Source of the DNA: Strigamia acuminata | Lineage: Eukaryota > Arthropoda > Chilopoda > Geophilomorpha > Linotaeniidae | Assembly: GCA_949358305.1 (NCBI GenBank) | Contig: OX442315.1 | Location: forward strand, 26,376,427 to 26,440,426 | Direction: 5' to 3' | DNA length: 64,000 nt | Notes under the pieces: model-generated | What the model was told of the DNA's origin: nothing | The model's input: the letters and a program-made list of their open reading frames with translations, nothing else | Database searches by the model: none | Shown here: positions 11,130 through 23,520 of the stretch, piece by piece | Numbering within the stretch: position 1 is the stretch's first letter | How the letters are laid out: every line of letters begins with the position of its first letter | Position numbers and translations under genes: made by a program

Positions 11130-14100
11130 TGCACACGAATTTTGTGTGTTAATAAAACTAAAATAAAATCATTAAGTGTGAAATTGTTTGCCCTAAAAAG
11201 CAGTGAAGCCTCTCTGATAAGAACTCAGAAAAACATAAAATGAACTTTTTGCCCAAATTTTTTACATGAAAAATGAAAAATGTTTATCTCATAAAACTTT
11301 AAAAGATACTTTAAAAAATAAACATACGTTTCATTCATAATTTAGTGCTTTTACTCCTCACATTAAAAATGTGTTACCGTGCTTTAAAAAAAATTAAAAG
11401 ATTGCATTAGGAAAATAGACTATCAATTATAAGTTATAATAAGTGATCAGTAATGTGGATTTGGTTACATTTCCGCGAAAGATGTGTTGTGGGGCTTGAG
11501 GGTCTGTGAACACGAGTAGGGTCAGCATTAAAGATGATGGTTCTGATAACATCTATATTCATTTTATTTTTTAAATAGATCCTGGAGGCTGCAATTTTTA
11601 TTTTCTGTAGAGATTTCTTGTGTTTGATCAAACTTTCATATCATAAAACTTTTGCAAATGTTTACGCTTTGGTTTTTTTTTTTAAAAAAAAACTAAAAAA
11701 TGTTGAATTATTTAGAAAATCCGGCATGCACAACTGGAATAAAAGATATAATTTTTTGCATTTCAATAATTTTTATTATTTTATTGCTCAATTCTTTGAC
11801 ATCAGTTTTCCCCTTTAACGCGCCCCATTTAATCGTCTTGAAAATACTTTTCCATTCATAAGCTTGTAAGATTCAACTTTCATACCATGATCATTTCTTG
11901 TCAACCCTTTATATTTTTCCTTGCAGTGTTCTCATTTTTGTTTCAATGGTGAAAATGAAAAAGCAAGCTGTTGTCTTCTTATAAGACCACAGTCTGCTGA
12001 GTGCTGCCTGCACCCAGGTGCAGTCACTAAGAGATTGCCTCGTTCTGCTCTGCACTCTTAAAACGCTACTTGTGGTTGACTGTAGTTATTTTCGTGAAAA
12101 AAAGTAATTTTGAAATCTCCGACATGTAAAATCTAAGGATCCTGTGTTTCAAACATAATCTTTAACACTTTAAATTAATAAAGAAGTTGTGAAAAATGCA
12201 TTCCGCCTGAATTAAAAGCGTCGGAAATTGCAAAAGGAATCGCCACCAAGCAAGAAGAGATATCGCTTGGTGACTTTAATGCAAATATCTCAATAAAATT
12301 AAATTAATTTTAAAAAAAATTTTTTCTGAGATAATTTATGACTTTCAAGTCGTCTTGTCAAAAACTTGTCATTGAAAATTGAAAGGAATTTTCTCATTAT
12401 AATTTCCAAGCAAAATTTAACACCGGCGTAAACAAAAAAATAAATAAACGGCTGATTCCAGAATAAATAACGTGCAAGTTAATTACGACTTTTTAGTATG
12501 CAAGTAAGAAAAAAATAAAAATAACAAAAACTTGTTTAACTACCACATCCGTAGCAATTAAACCCGTGTCTGATCTATGCGCGCAGTCCGATTCGCAAAG
12601 GGTACAGTAAGTTGTAAATTTCAAAGTGCTAACACAAAACACATAACTATATCGCCAATCGTCAATCACAGAAAGTGATAAAACGCCTTTAGTATTGGAC
12701 AAACATTAAACTATTGACCTTTCCTTTCAGTTCGAGATTCAATTTCCCCAGGAAACGTTTTCACAAAACCATTGTCGATTTATTTGATAAAATGCGCTGT
12801 TGCTGTTATCGAATATGCCGATGCCAACCAATATTTTCAACGCTAGTTTCAGATAAATTGCAATAAAATGTAAGGTCGAAAACACAGCTAAATATAAAAT
12901 CCAGTCAAGTTTTCTTTTTTAAAATCAATTTCGGATTGATTTTTCAACTAATAATATCTGCAGGGTTATGTCCGTGATTAAACTGACGTCTAAAGTTCAG
13001 ACGAAAGACCGGTAATAACTTTCTGTTAGTCTGTTTGAGTACGTTGCTCTGGTCAAGGGAGAGGTTCACAGAGACTTCGCCCCTGCACTTAAAGCTCTTT
13101 GTTTACGTTGTTATAATTCTCATTATATCTGAGTATGTAAGTCCTATCGAAGCCATCACTTTACACTTAGATTCACAGAGGCAACTGTATTCATACAATT
13201 GTAGAGTATACATATACTGTTCACACACTACCTTCATTGTCCACACGTGTGATTTCTTCTTTACGAGTTAACTGTTTATTTGCTTTTGTATTTAACTCTC
13301 TTTTTCTTCCAAGTGCAAACAAATTAATTTGAAAATCTCCACGTTTATAATTTCAAAAACTGTGTCCTCATTTCTTACGGATGATAAATATGAATGAATA
13401 ATTTATTTTCTGATGCAAAATTGTAATTAGCACAACAGAAAAGTGAGAAAATTTTCATTATAATACATTATAAAAACTACATTAAAATTAAAAAAAAAAA
13501 TCCTACTTTACAATTAGTATTTGTGTTCTACTGCCAGATGCCAATTGCCTCTGTTTAGAGCAAAGAAAAGAACTTCCTTGATTGGCTAGTTTAGCTTACT
13601 CATTTAAATGTGATTAATTTTTCCTTGCTGTGTTATTTCTCTATTTTTAAAGTGCTCTTCTTCTTTTACTGTACTCAAATTGCTGTATTTATTCTTAAGT
13701 TAATGCTATGATAATTCCATATGTTGCCATGTTCCCATGTTAAGACTAGTTTAAGCCTTTTTCTACATGCAGTTATTGTTGTTAATGCTAGTGGGTTAGG
13801 CTAGGGTCCGTGTGGGTAAAACCTCCCTCACCCCCCTTCTTCTGCCACTCCAGGACCAACACCCACAAGTGGTGACCATGCGCCACAGCCTCTTTTCTTG
13901 TTCTAAAAACCTTAAAGTTGATATCTTTTCTCACTCCCACGAAACGCTTTTTTTCATGTTCAGCCTTAAAGTTACGTAGTTTTATGTTCTCCCTTGAGTG
14001 TGACAAAAAAAATCATTATGACACATCAGGTTTTACTTTACAAATCTTCCCAAAAATGCTTGCTTCGCAACATCGATTTTTAGAGCCAGAAACTTTGATC

Positions 14101-17100
14101 AATTGAAACTTAAGATAGCTCAAAATCAATAAATTTATGCATCTTAATTTTAAGTTCCCTGCTGCGTTGAATTACATGAGACTGTTTCTAATTTTGTACC
14201 TATTTTAATTTTTATTTTGTGTTGCTATAGTTACCGATTTTTTTCTTTCCCATAATTTATCTTTTACACTGTTTTCATAATTCCAAAATGAGAATGCTAT
14301 TGCCGCAAGTGACGACCCATTCTTTGTTGTTCTGGTCAGTCCTGCAAGTAATCAGGTTCCACTGCCAACACCAGATGAAGCGTTTCTATTTTTGTGACAC
14401 TTGCAATAATTTCTCTGTTTAATGTTATGATCAATAAATATCTGTCCTGTTTTAATTAAATTTAAAATAATAGGTGCACATGTAATCTCTGCTCCCAATA
14501 AAGAATACTTTTACTTTGTGTCTCATACCTCACGTTGGCGGTAATGTTTTTACGCCATTACTTTCCATGTACTCTCCTAAAGATGCTTATACCTAAGTCA
14601 CAAGTTTCGTTTCCTTCCTCAATTATACATTAGTCTTAGGGCAAACCAACACTGCGCATGTTCACCATCACCATCATTTAAAACATTTCAAATCTTTATG
14701 CTAAACATAAATTTTACACAGAGCAGTACAAATAAAAAAAATTACTTCCCCTTGAGAGCTCGTTTCATTTTGCTTAATTTATTTTTTCATAACTACAAGC
14801 TCTGTCTTGGTGGATAAAGAATGAAGATGAGTGATATCATCCTACAAGTATAATCTGTGCTATGACATTATTACACCAATATTTTAACTGTCCAGATTTC
14901 AGGACTGTGCTGATCAGTAAATTCATTCAAATTTTATACAAATTTAACCCTAAAAAAATCGTCGACAGAAAAGAAGTACGGTACTATAGTTTTAGCTGAA
15001 AACTAACAAAGAAACTAACATGAGTAGCCACATTCATGGAATTCCTATCTGTACAAAACCAACCTTTTGTGCGAAAACATTAGTGAATTGTTCCATTCAA
15101 TCAGCTTTGTCTGTTTTAACCAAAAGAAGAAAAGAAAAGAGCTAATTAAAGGTCAAAACACCAATGCGATAAATGATAAACGTTTACTCGTATAAATCAT
15201 TGCCATATGTCGCCATAAACGCATTAGTTCATTATTAATTTGACATTTACTAGATAAGTTAGTCGTCCAGGTCCCACATGAAATAGTCATTTGAAATAGC
15301 AGAAAAGCAGACATAGTGACAATTTAATTTCATCAATTTAAAGCTGATGAGCTGTTTATTTCCCCGGACTGATAAACTTTCACCTTTTTACCCTGATCAC
15401 AATTCCTTCAAGCCACAAACACACAAAGGCTTTCCATTAGCATAAATTGAGTCCTCTCAATAAGCCCATTAGATGAAATAAAAATATAAAAAAAAAAAAC
15501 AAGTTGTTTTAATGACCTATTATACCTAACTGCGGGCACTATTAAAAGCATCTGAGTCGAAAGGCAATTGATGGTGACTTCTATCTACAGTATTTCTGTT
15601 GCCTCGGATAAATTACACATTAGATGAATTGCTTTGAACGAGAAACCTTTCTCTGATTGATTAGGACAAAAAAGATTATCCAATCCACTAACAAGTTATC
15701 AGGCTATTCTTAACACACCAAACTAATCCCAAAAGAAAGATTATTTACACTGGGGTTAGGTGCAAAAGAGAGTTCCTATCAAATTCTCATCTAAATTAAT
15801 TGATTAAGAAAAGTAAAGTATAGCTTTTGCGACGAGAGGATAGTTTTTCATCATTTCGCAATTACATTACACGAATCTTGACGATTTATAGATTAGAAGT
15901 CAACATACCAAAAAAAATCCTTTCATGTGTTTTGGCAAAAAATATAGAAAAGTGAAGAAAGCCTATGAGACTTGTTCCAAAAAAACAATTTTTTCAAATT
16001 AGGGAACTCTTAGTGGATGCTGCTTGAAGCTGAATCCATTTCCGTGCAGGAAAGAATTTTTACTGCTCGGCTCTACTGCATCTTTTTATGTTCTCTCACG
16101 CAAAAAATATAAATAGAAACAATTAAGTAAAACGAGTATGTGTAACAATCTGGAACCTATTTTTACTCTAACGAGAAATCCAAAAACACCAAAAAGACAT
16201 TTAGGCGAAAAAAAAAAGTTATATTTCTTTTTTAATCCAATTTACCACATACCAGGTACTTTTCGAGATTGTTCAAGCCCTAATCCTTATTCCTTCGACC
16301 TCAAATGGTAATAAAAGCTCGAAATTCTGACACCAATGAGTGCTAAGATTACCATTGATGTGTTGCAGTCAACTTCATCTCGCAATATCATCCAGCTTTA
16401 TGTGGCAATGAAAAGAATAAGCCTAAGCCCTATCTTTTAGATGTAGGATCAATGAATTCGCACTTTTCCAATTCAGCAATAAATAAAGTTAATGCAAACA
16501 TAACTACATAGCTACATTAAAGAGTTATAAAAATATGAATTTTTCAAATGGAAATAAATAATAAAATAAACCTTTTTGGTCAACACCATTCAATATACTG
16601 TACCAGATTGCCAGTCACCAACCCAGCTTTCACAATCTTGTATGACCACTCAGTTTTTATTGGAATCGCTTTAAAGTTTGAAACTCGCGACAGAATTTGA
16701 ATTTTAGAAATTGGGAAACCCAAGTTTTTATCAGTTACATTTTTAGAAGATCCTGTTTTCGGATCGAAGATATTTCTCTTTTCAGACGCACCCAGTGCAG
16801 ATTAATTATGTAAATCAAATTAATCAAAGTAATTAAGTAAATACCGTCACTTAGTGCAAAATTAAACACATCTCAATTACATTTTATTTTAAAGGGTAAA
16901 GATGCAAATAATTAGGTTCGAAGAAGAAGAAGAAAATGTTAAACATTTTATCTTAGCAACTAATAAACTAAAATAAAAAATGTAATCTTTCTTCTTAATC
17001 CGCCATAAAACCAGCTTTCCATTCTTTAAGCACTTAATTTGCAAGAAAATTGTTTTGTAAACATTGCAATTTCAATTCTGCTTAGAAATAGCAATACCGT

Positions 17101-17383
17101 ACTTATTTTAGTTCATTTGAACCCTTTGATTAAACAACTTAGACAGAGTTTGGTAACAGATACGCCATCCTTAACAAATACCCCATTTAAAATTTTTAAA
17201 AATAGTAATATACTTTTTAATTAAGAAGCAGCGTGCTTCTGGAACATAGTTCTCATTATGCCTTCCGCTTGAATGAAAGCGATCATTGGTGAACCCTGAA
17301 ATGTTGACCCAAATTAAGTAATAGAATGAAGTTTAGCGCAGGCAACCGTCTACAGAAATATTGATGCAAGACCAAAAATCGTT

Positions 17384-17405
17384 TCCCCCCCCCCCACCCC
17401 CACCC
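17384..17405. repeat. Poly-C tract
   Basis: A C-only run broken by single A residues, followed by poly-A. It stands out in AT-rich surroundings and may be length-variable. Confidence 0.9.
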
Positions 17406-19515
17406 AAAAAAAAATCAAATTCGTTTCAAACAAAAAATTTAAATAAAAAAAAAAGCTAAGCTGAAAGGGCAAATCTATTCTCTTTATACTCTAGTAAAAG
17501 TAAAAATGCCCATGTAGTTTGCACGTACGCGGGAACTGAAGCGTAAGGAAGAACAGTCGGAAAACCACGTACCGTAACGCCTTCGCGCCTATACTTTTAC
17601 TTTGGTCCAGTACTCGCTTTGATCACATATTTCAACAAAAAAGTGCACTAATTTAAACACCCATTTAAAACCAAGATAAGTAAAACAAATGCGAGTTCAC
17701 GTCTAATTTGATTTATATTTTGTTGTAACTTTTAATTGGATGTTACTATAAGAAAAAAATAACAACCATTTGTTTCCAGCTCCAATTATACCTAAAAGAA
17801 ATCGCTTGAATAATGTCTTCAGCTTAGATTCCATTCAGCCTTCATGTAAAACAACTAGCTGGTATAGTTCCAAGCTAAAGCAAGAGCGAACGACATGTTA
17901 ATTTTATCAGAAAGTTCATGATTTTTCATTAGTCTGATGCATGGTGGTTTCATTACACGCCTGTGTAAACTCACCGACGGCAAGTTCACACATCAGATGC
18001 GCTGTTGGATGTGAAATACACGCTTGACCAATGTCCAGTACCATTTAAATTTATACTGGAAAAACCGATTTTCGTTAAAAAAAAAAAGCCAAGTATAATG
18101 CAGATGAATGCACCAACTGATGAGATTTTTACCCGACTAGCCATCCATTGATCACGTCATTCACACATCTTAGCACTGGCACTAAGCAAAACAGAGACGA
18201 TGTTTTTATAATATTATCAGTTTTGCACACAGGATTTTAAAAAACTATATTTCCACTGTCCGAAGCTTATCGGTTTATTATCCAAGAGTTGTGCGATAAA
18301 AAACTAAGTCTCAAAATAGGCCATCCCTCTAAAACAACGAAAACAAACTCGATACACTAACTAAATAAATAACTGCTTGGCTTGTACAAACCTTTATGAT
18401 TTATTAGCTATGTTTGCAGTTAAAAAAAAACTTTAGTGAAGTTGGAAAACTTAATCATCATCAAATGACTGTGACTCAACATTAACAACTAGAAAAATCA
18501 TGACGAATGTCTTCAACTGTGGCTCAAATAGAAATGCCTCTTTTTTGAGCTAGCACGATCACAGTGGCCATAAAACTAACTCGATACAAACTGTCAGAAT
18601 AAATCTAGTGTGAACTATTATTAGACACCTTATTTATGTTTACAAAAACTGATGTCAACACAGTCGAAAATATATATATATAAAATAAATAAAATGATTA
18701 AATGTTTTCCTTGCGTGAAAAATTGCTTTGTTATGTCTTCCAACTTTCTGCACTCTGAAGAAAAAGTAAAATCTGAAAGTAAAACTCAAACAATCACGAA
18801 AATCGACTGTATTGCAAACCATCAGCAAATAAGATCATTACAAAACACACCGCCTTTGTGCAATCAACGTCAAACATTCAAGACTACATTAATTAAATTC
18901 AAAATCAATATCGTCGTAAACTAACCTTAAAACTGATTGCAAATGAAGCAATGTGTAAGCAATGAGAACATCATTCCTAACTTTGCATTTCTATAGTCTT
19001 ATTTTACCTTTAAGCACACTAAGATCGAAGAAATGTTTTCATGCTGGATCACGTAACGCAACGACTTGAGCCGTACATAACATCCAGCGTAAAAGGGGTC
19101 AATTTAAAGTCACTGGGTAATAAATTACCTAATCAATTTTCATCTCTCTTTTTAAGTGCTTGTCTAAATTTGACAGCTTTAACTACCGCAATATATTTTT
19201 ATAATAAAAAAAAATACATTAATAACTTTTTTAAAAATTCAATTAGTATAATTTCGGCATAAAAAAAAAACATGGATAAAAAAAAGGTGTGCTTAAGACC
19301 ACATAGTACTAGTGAAACTTCACGATCGAAAATAATGTTCCGGAAATTTGATATTATTTCCTAAAGTATGGGTGATTTAATTTAGGTGATTTAATTAATT
19401 TTACGCAGGTATTTATTTACCGAAATGATAATTTTCTGGACCAACTCGGCGTCATCGAAACAGTCAAAAATTGCACAGACTATTGCGGTTTCACTTTCCG
19501 TAACATTATTTTCGC

Positions 19516-20277
19516 AATAGAGTTTGCGGCAGGTACTTTTCCCTTATAAAAACTCCCATTAAGCCTATAAGTATAGTGGAAAACTTATAACTCTACCGGC
19601 GCTTTCACTATAACTGAAAATAGCATAGCCAATCCGGTAGTTTTCCACTATTTACGTCACTAACTAAAAATCTGGATTAGCATTGACCTGTTTCGCCGCC
19701 ATTTTGAATTCTCCGCTTCATTCACGCGCGGAGCACATGTTACGGCTTATATTATTCTTTGTGCTTTAAATTCTTGTTAATTCACAATAATAAAGTTGCA
19801 GCACTGTATTGCAACAGTTAAAAACAGGAATTCTCTCTTTTTATGCGAATGAGACATTACCACGAAGGGGGCGCTGATCTAGCGCGACATAATCTACCGC
19901 GACACGTATCTACCGCGACAATACGTCACAATATGTTCCAAAAAAAATAATCTTTAATAAAAAAAAATGGTTTTTTATCAAAAAACCAGTAAGGTTAGGT
20001 TCGCGGGGGGTCAAGGGGGAGCGTAGCCCTTCTTAGGAATTAAACCTAGTCGCAGTTTCAAAAGTCGCTGTAGATACGTGTCGCGGTAGATTATGTCGCG
20101 CTAGATCACACGCCCCACTACGAATAGTTTCGGTAATCACGTGACATGTATAAGGTTAACTCCAATTTTATAACGATAACTTAAAACTTCAACTGCAACC
20201 CACTTTAACTTAGACTAAATATAGTGTAAAAAATGTCATAATTGTAAGGGAAAAGTACCTGCCGCAAACTCTCTATT
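19516..20277. mobile_element. Nested palindromic (foldback) element
   Basis: Outer arms at 19516-19546 and 20245-20277 are inverted copies (AATAGAGTTTGCGGCAGGTA on the left). Inside lies a second inverted pair: 19875-19919 and 20064-20108 match at 44 of 45 positions and carry repeated GTCGCGGTAGAT-like units. A third, short pair (ATAGTGGAAAAC at about 19573 and its complement at about 19640) lies in the left part. No reading frame is present. This looks like one MITE inserted in another, or a compound foldback. Confidence 0.7.
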
Positions 20278-21191
20278 ATCTCCGGTCGGAACCACTCCTA
20301 TCCCGCCTAAGAAGTTACACTTCAAAAATAAATCTAAAGTTTTTATCTCCTTATTCCTTTCCATTTCAATCGGTAGTCAAAAAATGTACCTTCTTTGCTA
20401 ACTTTATAATGATATTTAAGATTCTGAACCAAAAACAGCAGAAGCGTGAACTGATACAATTAAATTAAAGCCTAATTTTCTTCTACATTCATTATTTATA
20501 CAGCAAACTAAAGAAGAAACCGCTCCTCAAACAGTTTTTTTTTAGCAGTTACAGAAATCTCAATTTATCACAAACACTATTGGTTGAGAATGATCACATG
20601 ATCAATTATGTGTATCCTTGAGCTTGTCAAATTCTCAACCAATGAAAATTTGTCACCAGATTTTGTAAACAGAGTATAAGTGAATGGCTGCAAAAAACCA
20701 ATTAGTTATTTAAGCTGTAGTCACTTTATTTCCCTTCAAAGTTACTTACGAAATTGATTTATATTAAAGTTTATGGGGCTAATAGTGGGCTACTAATTGC
20801 TGCAGTGACATTGATTTCAAGCACAAATTAACTATATTTTTACGAATAAGATTTCTATCAATAATGATAAAAGTTTTCAAACTTCTAGTCTTTTTCTATA
20901 CAATTTTTTTTATTGCTCACTCAAACCTGAATAGATTTTGTATAAACAAAACATTCCACATAAAATTACAGTTAAATATTTCTCAAGTGCTGCACACTGG
21001 AGACAACTTTTTTTATTATCGAGACAAGTCTATCCCTTTATCGATGGAAGTAAAACAGCTTACTGTCAAACGCAGAAACAGAAACAAAAGAATAGAGAGA
21101 AAAATGTGATATCTCATTACCCGTAAAAAATTTTGCTCCGATAAAATATTCAACTTGCCGTTGCTTAATTGCCCAAGTAGAATTTTTTATA

Positions 21192-21758
21192 CAGTCAAAA
21201 CTCTTTATAACGAATCGCAAGGGACCGGACAAATCGATTCGTTATAACGAGAATTCTTTAAAACGAATTAGCTGAAAAAAATAAAATTTTATCATAAGCA
21301 ACATTATTTATTCATAAAATCACGTCAATTTTATCCCGATTCTTAAAAACTGTTGAAATTGTGAAACGGAACAAATTAAACTCAACTGCTACAATTGATA
21401 GCTTCTTGCCATTGTTAATGGCATTAAAAATGTTCAACTTGTCCTAAATCAAAATTTCTTTTCATTTGGCAGCCATTTTAAAACAAAATTTTTCATTTTT
21501 TCTAAATGTGTTCCTAACATGGGCATAGGATGTTGTGAGTCATGTGATCAGTTTTGAAAATTCGTTATAACGAGGGCTTGTTAGTATTACAGTGTACATG
21601 AAAACTTGTTTGTTATAACGAATAATTCGTTATATTGAAATTCGTTATAACGAAAATTTTTAACATGCTATTCTATGGCTGGCCAACCAAGTCATTCATA
21701 ACAATTCGTTATATCGATAATTCGTTATATCGCGATTCGTTATAAAGCGTTTCGACTG
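21192..21758. mobile_element. Pogo/Tigger-type MITE (Tc1/mariner group)
   Basis: The left end CAGTCAAAACTCTTTATAAC and the reversed right end CAGTCGAAACGCTTTATAAC form terminal inverted repeats, flanked by TA on each side (21190-21191 and 21759-21760). The ends start with CAGT, as known for pogo-like elements. Sub-terminal regions carry many copies of the palindromic TTCGTTATAACGA unit, a usual transposase-binding layout. At 567 bp with no transposase frame it is non-autonomous. Confidence 0.85.
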
Positions 21759-22320
21759 TATACAGTATACATAGGTAATAGGGAAACTAAATACAAAGAA
21801 TTTCCATTTTCATTTTTCGCTTACAATTAATTGCACGTCTTAATGGCACATAAAATGCAGGGGTTTCACAGTTAATGAAACTTGAGCAAAATTATCAAAC
21901 AAAACAAATGTTATGTTGCTAAAAGAACGAATGTTACATGCAACGCACTACTTTGATTAAGAACTGATTTTATTAAACAAACGGGTTTACATACCCAAAA
22001 AATACACTAACGTCACATGGACGTTATTTTGTGCAGAAATGGTTGAATAATTTTAACAACAAATTGATGATTTTTTTCTCATAATTTAATTTTTGTGTAG
22101 CCTGTAATAAAACACGTTCTTCACAACCGGTTGTAAAACGAGACGAAGAAGAAGAAAAAAGTATCTTATTTCTCAGCACTAAAAAAATCTCATCACTTTA
22201 AATTGATGATTTATGCACGACATAAATATTTTGATAAACTCGAAAAGTCAAATAAAACAAACTAATTGACGTTAAACGAAACTTCAGCAACAATAAAAAA
22301 AATTTTTTACTTCCAATTCG

Positions 22321-23520
22321 ATGCAATTTGGAGCCGCATTTACAAGTAAGATCATAACATGCGAGTATGAGTGTGAGTACCCGGAAGGAGAATGCTCGTC
22401 TGGGAATTTAAACCTAATTGCAATGCAAATGTTGATTTATGGTATTGATATGCCAACCAAAAGAAAGTCAAGTTGTTTGATAACTAAGTCCTCTTTTCTA
22501 GTAATTTGAACCTGAAACAATATTGGATCCGAGCCAATTTGCAGAATAAATAATAAACTGTCAACTAATAACAAGAATCTTGGGCACTGAAGACTACTTC
22601 ACCAAACAAGTTTTTGGACCAAAAATTCTGAACAAAATGTCGTATTCTGATGAGCTGGAATTTCGTTTCAAGATCTTTGTGTGTGATTTTTTTATTCAAA
22701 TGTTTATTGCATATTTTATATTCTATTTTTTGGGTTTCCATATTATCACGTTTTGTCAGGCAAGTAAAATTCTTTGCCGTGGTAATCAATTAAGACCCCT
22801 TGGCTTTCATCCTGGAAAGCAAAATTTCTTATTTTTTAGTCACTAAAATATCGAATTTTATCCCGTAAACTCACTAATATTCACCATTTTTCATTAAAAA
22901 AATTAATTGAACATACCAAATTGTATGTCTTTTTATGTTCCACGGCGGCTGAAAAAACAAACGGCCGGGACAATTGTTTGTGTGTAAAATCCAATTCCTT
23001 TTATACCCTTTTCAAGGAAAAGAGTTGCGTCCTGAAGTGAAGAGAAATACCAATACCAAACTGGAAAAAAAAACGTTATCGACTACTCTCATCACGATTG
23101 CATCGTCAGGATCAACTCAAGACGGTAAGAAGAGCCCCGAAGATTGCAAGGATTCGGATCAAAGGGCAAAATTTGATTGGGATTCATCCAAGTACTCAAG
23201 GAACAAATTTCACCATCTTACCGCGAAACAAGACGGCGTATTTGAAGATGATTACTTTTATTTTCTTAATTTATTATGAATATTAGTACTCGTTTAATAT
23301 TATTCCTTTACCAGTAACTTTAGTTAACTCATTAACGATGGATAAAAAATTTGTTTGATTGTTTTTAAGAAATTTTGTATCTTAGGTATTTAGAATTAAT
23401 AATTATTTGAATCTGCATTAGACGAATAACTCCATACCAATTGCGCAAAATACAGGACCTAACCCCGGACAACCTATTATCAGTCATAATAATTTCCAGG
23501 CGCGTGGAATGGCTCTACGT
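22321..23520 (+). CDS. Possible multi-exon gene fragment, unidentified
   Basis: Three segments fit splice rules and reading phase. Exon 1 is 22321-22345: ATG plus 8 codons (MQFGAAFT), ending phase 1 at GTAAGA. Exon 2 is 23017-23124, after a pyrimidine-rich acceptor ending TTCAAG, encoding KELRPEVKRNTNTK... to ...SGSTQD and ending phase 1 at GTAAGA. Exon 3 is 23456-23520, encoding PNPGQPIISHNNFQ..., ending phase 0 at GTAAGC. Their residue composition looks protein-like, but I recognise no family and see no next exon. The exon 3 acceptor is weak. Exon 1 is the least certain part. Confidence 0.25.

Larger units (their letters stand above)
8053..19515. other. Long gene-poor stretch
   Basis: No gene recognised over 11 kb. 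Visible items are a tandem 17-bp repeat at 11096-11129 (TCTGTACAAATTCGTGC twice), two diverged GGTGGGT(T)GAATTACAG copies near 9483 and 9550, a short hairpin with an E-box at about 12008-12026, and a C-rich tract at 17384-17405. A frame at 13035-13132 ends at a good GTAAGT donor but has no recognisable sequence. Confidence 0.5.

Noticed and set aside
22580-22846. Plus-strand frame MSYSDELEFRFKIF...
   Set aside because: No clear acceptor, and it turns hydrophobic AT-rich after 35 codons; not joinable to the nearby orphan exons.
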